Origin: Planococcus maitriensis
GTDB taxonomy: Bacteria; Bacillota; Bacilli; Bacillales_A; Planococcaceae
Assembly: GCF_003289925.1 (NCBI RefSeq)
Contig: NZ_QLZQ01000008.1
Coordinates: 33,445-97,444 of the forward strand
Length of the DNA: 64,000 nt
Direction of reading: 5' to 3'
In this document: in pieces, positions 63,912 to 64,000 of the stretch
How the letters are laid out: each line of letters opens with the position of its first letter
Numbering within the stretch: the first letter of the stretch is position 1
Notes under the pieces: generated by a model
Databases searched by the model: none
Told to the model about the DNA's origin: nothing
The model's input: the letters and a program-made list of their open reading frames with translations, nothing else
Position numbers and translations under genes: made by a program

Positions 63912-64000
63912 ATGACATCATCAAAAGGTTTAGAAGGTGTAGTCGCAACACAATCGGCGATCAGTTCGATCATCGATGATACCCTTACATACGTCGGCTA
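63912..64000 (+). CDS. citZ: citrate synthase, N-terminal part (cut by window end)
   Basis: Only the first 29 codons are present: MTSSKGLEGVVATQSAISSI and on to DDTLTYVGY, the typical N-terminus of Bacillus citrate synthase CitZ, entry enzyme of the TCA cycle. ATG 63912 follows AGAAGGAGAG. Position after pyk-fxsA fits the B. subtilis order (pyk, ytzA, ytvI, citZ), with ytvI missing here. The rest of the gene lies outside the window. Confidence 0.88.
   Translation, partial: MTSSKGLEGVVATQSAISSIIDDTLTYVG

Overview
The window looks like core chromosome of a low-to-mid GC Gram-positive bacterium of the Bacillales, most likely a Planococcaceae member (Planococcus/Planomicrobium type). Gene content and order follow the Bacillus subtilis yt* region (sppA-yteJ, ytpPQR-sftA-murC-ytxGHJ-aroA-ccpA-acuCBA/acsA, rpsD, ytsP-hisJ-ezrA-nifZ-thiI, ytkL-ytoI-ytpI-nrnA-dnaE-accDA-pfkA-pyk-fxsA-citZ). 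The ytrH/ytrI sporulation genes that I recall between nrnA and dnaE in B. subtilis are absent, which fits a non-sporulating relative. I see no transposase, integrase, phage gene, CRISPR array, rRNA or tRNA. Sixty-three protein genes are supported, the last one (citZ) cut by the window end.

Layout. 0.2-7.8 kb: peptidase PepV, D-amino acid transaminase, 2H phosphodiesterase, lipid kinase, TrmB, a YtnP-like lactonase, a small PepSY-like protein, an M42 aminopeptidase and a DUF84 NTPase. 7.9-14.3 kb: lipoprotein, thioredoxin-like YtpP, YtpQ, YtpR, the SftA DNA translocase, then MurC. 14.4-16.2 kb: ytxGHJ stress operon behind a clear SigB-type promoter. 16.4-23.2 kb: DAHP synthase/chorismate mutase, CcpA, and the divergent acuABC/acsA acetate module with a catabolite (cre) site inside the start of acsA. 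23.2-30.8 kb: a 1000-residue class A penicillin-binding protein with an acidic tail, T-box-controlled tyrS, a SigB-controlled stress protein, a solo cobalamin-binding protein, a chloramphenicol-phosphotransferase-like kinase and rpsD with a long leader. 31.1-38 kb: methionine gamma-lyase with a consensus cre site, methionine sulfoxide reductase, HisJ, EzrA, and cysteine desulfurase with ThiI. 38-45 kb: acyl-CoA synthetase, RarD, SppA, RDD protein, Tpx, YtxK, a universal stress protein and a PhnA-like protein. 45-47 kb: queCDE behind a preQ1 riboswitch. 47-54.7 kb: oxidoreductase, second universal stress protein, alanine dehydrogenase, M24 peptidase, YtkL, YtoI, YtpI, NrnA. 54.7-64 kb: DnaE with a degenerate PHP domain, a FadR-like regulator fused into an operon with accDA and preceded by a FadR-type palindrome, pfkA, pyk, fxsA and citZ.

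How it works together. A large share of the genes sits around acetyl-CoA: AcsA and its regulators AcuA/B/C, two acyl-CoA ligases, acetyl-CoA carboxylase, pyruvate kinase, citrate synthase and CcpA with several candidate cre sites. A second theme is stress response (three SigB-like promoters, two UspA proteins, Tpx, YtxJ, methionine sulfoxide reductase). A third is translation and RNA modification (TrmB, TyrS, S4, ThiI, queuosine genes, YtpR). Nothing here is clearly a new system; the points most worth a second look are the FadR-like/accDA operon and its palindrome, the Tpx without its usual resolving cysteine, the DnaE with a ruined PHP site, the cre site before methionine gamma-lyase, and the kinase between the cobalamin-binding protein and rpsD.
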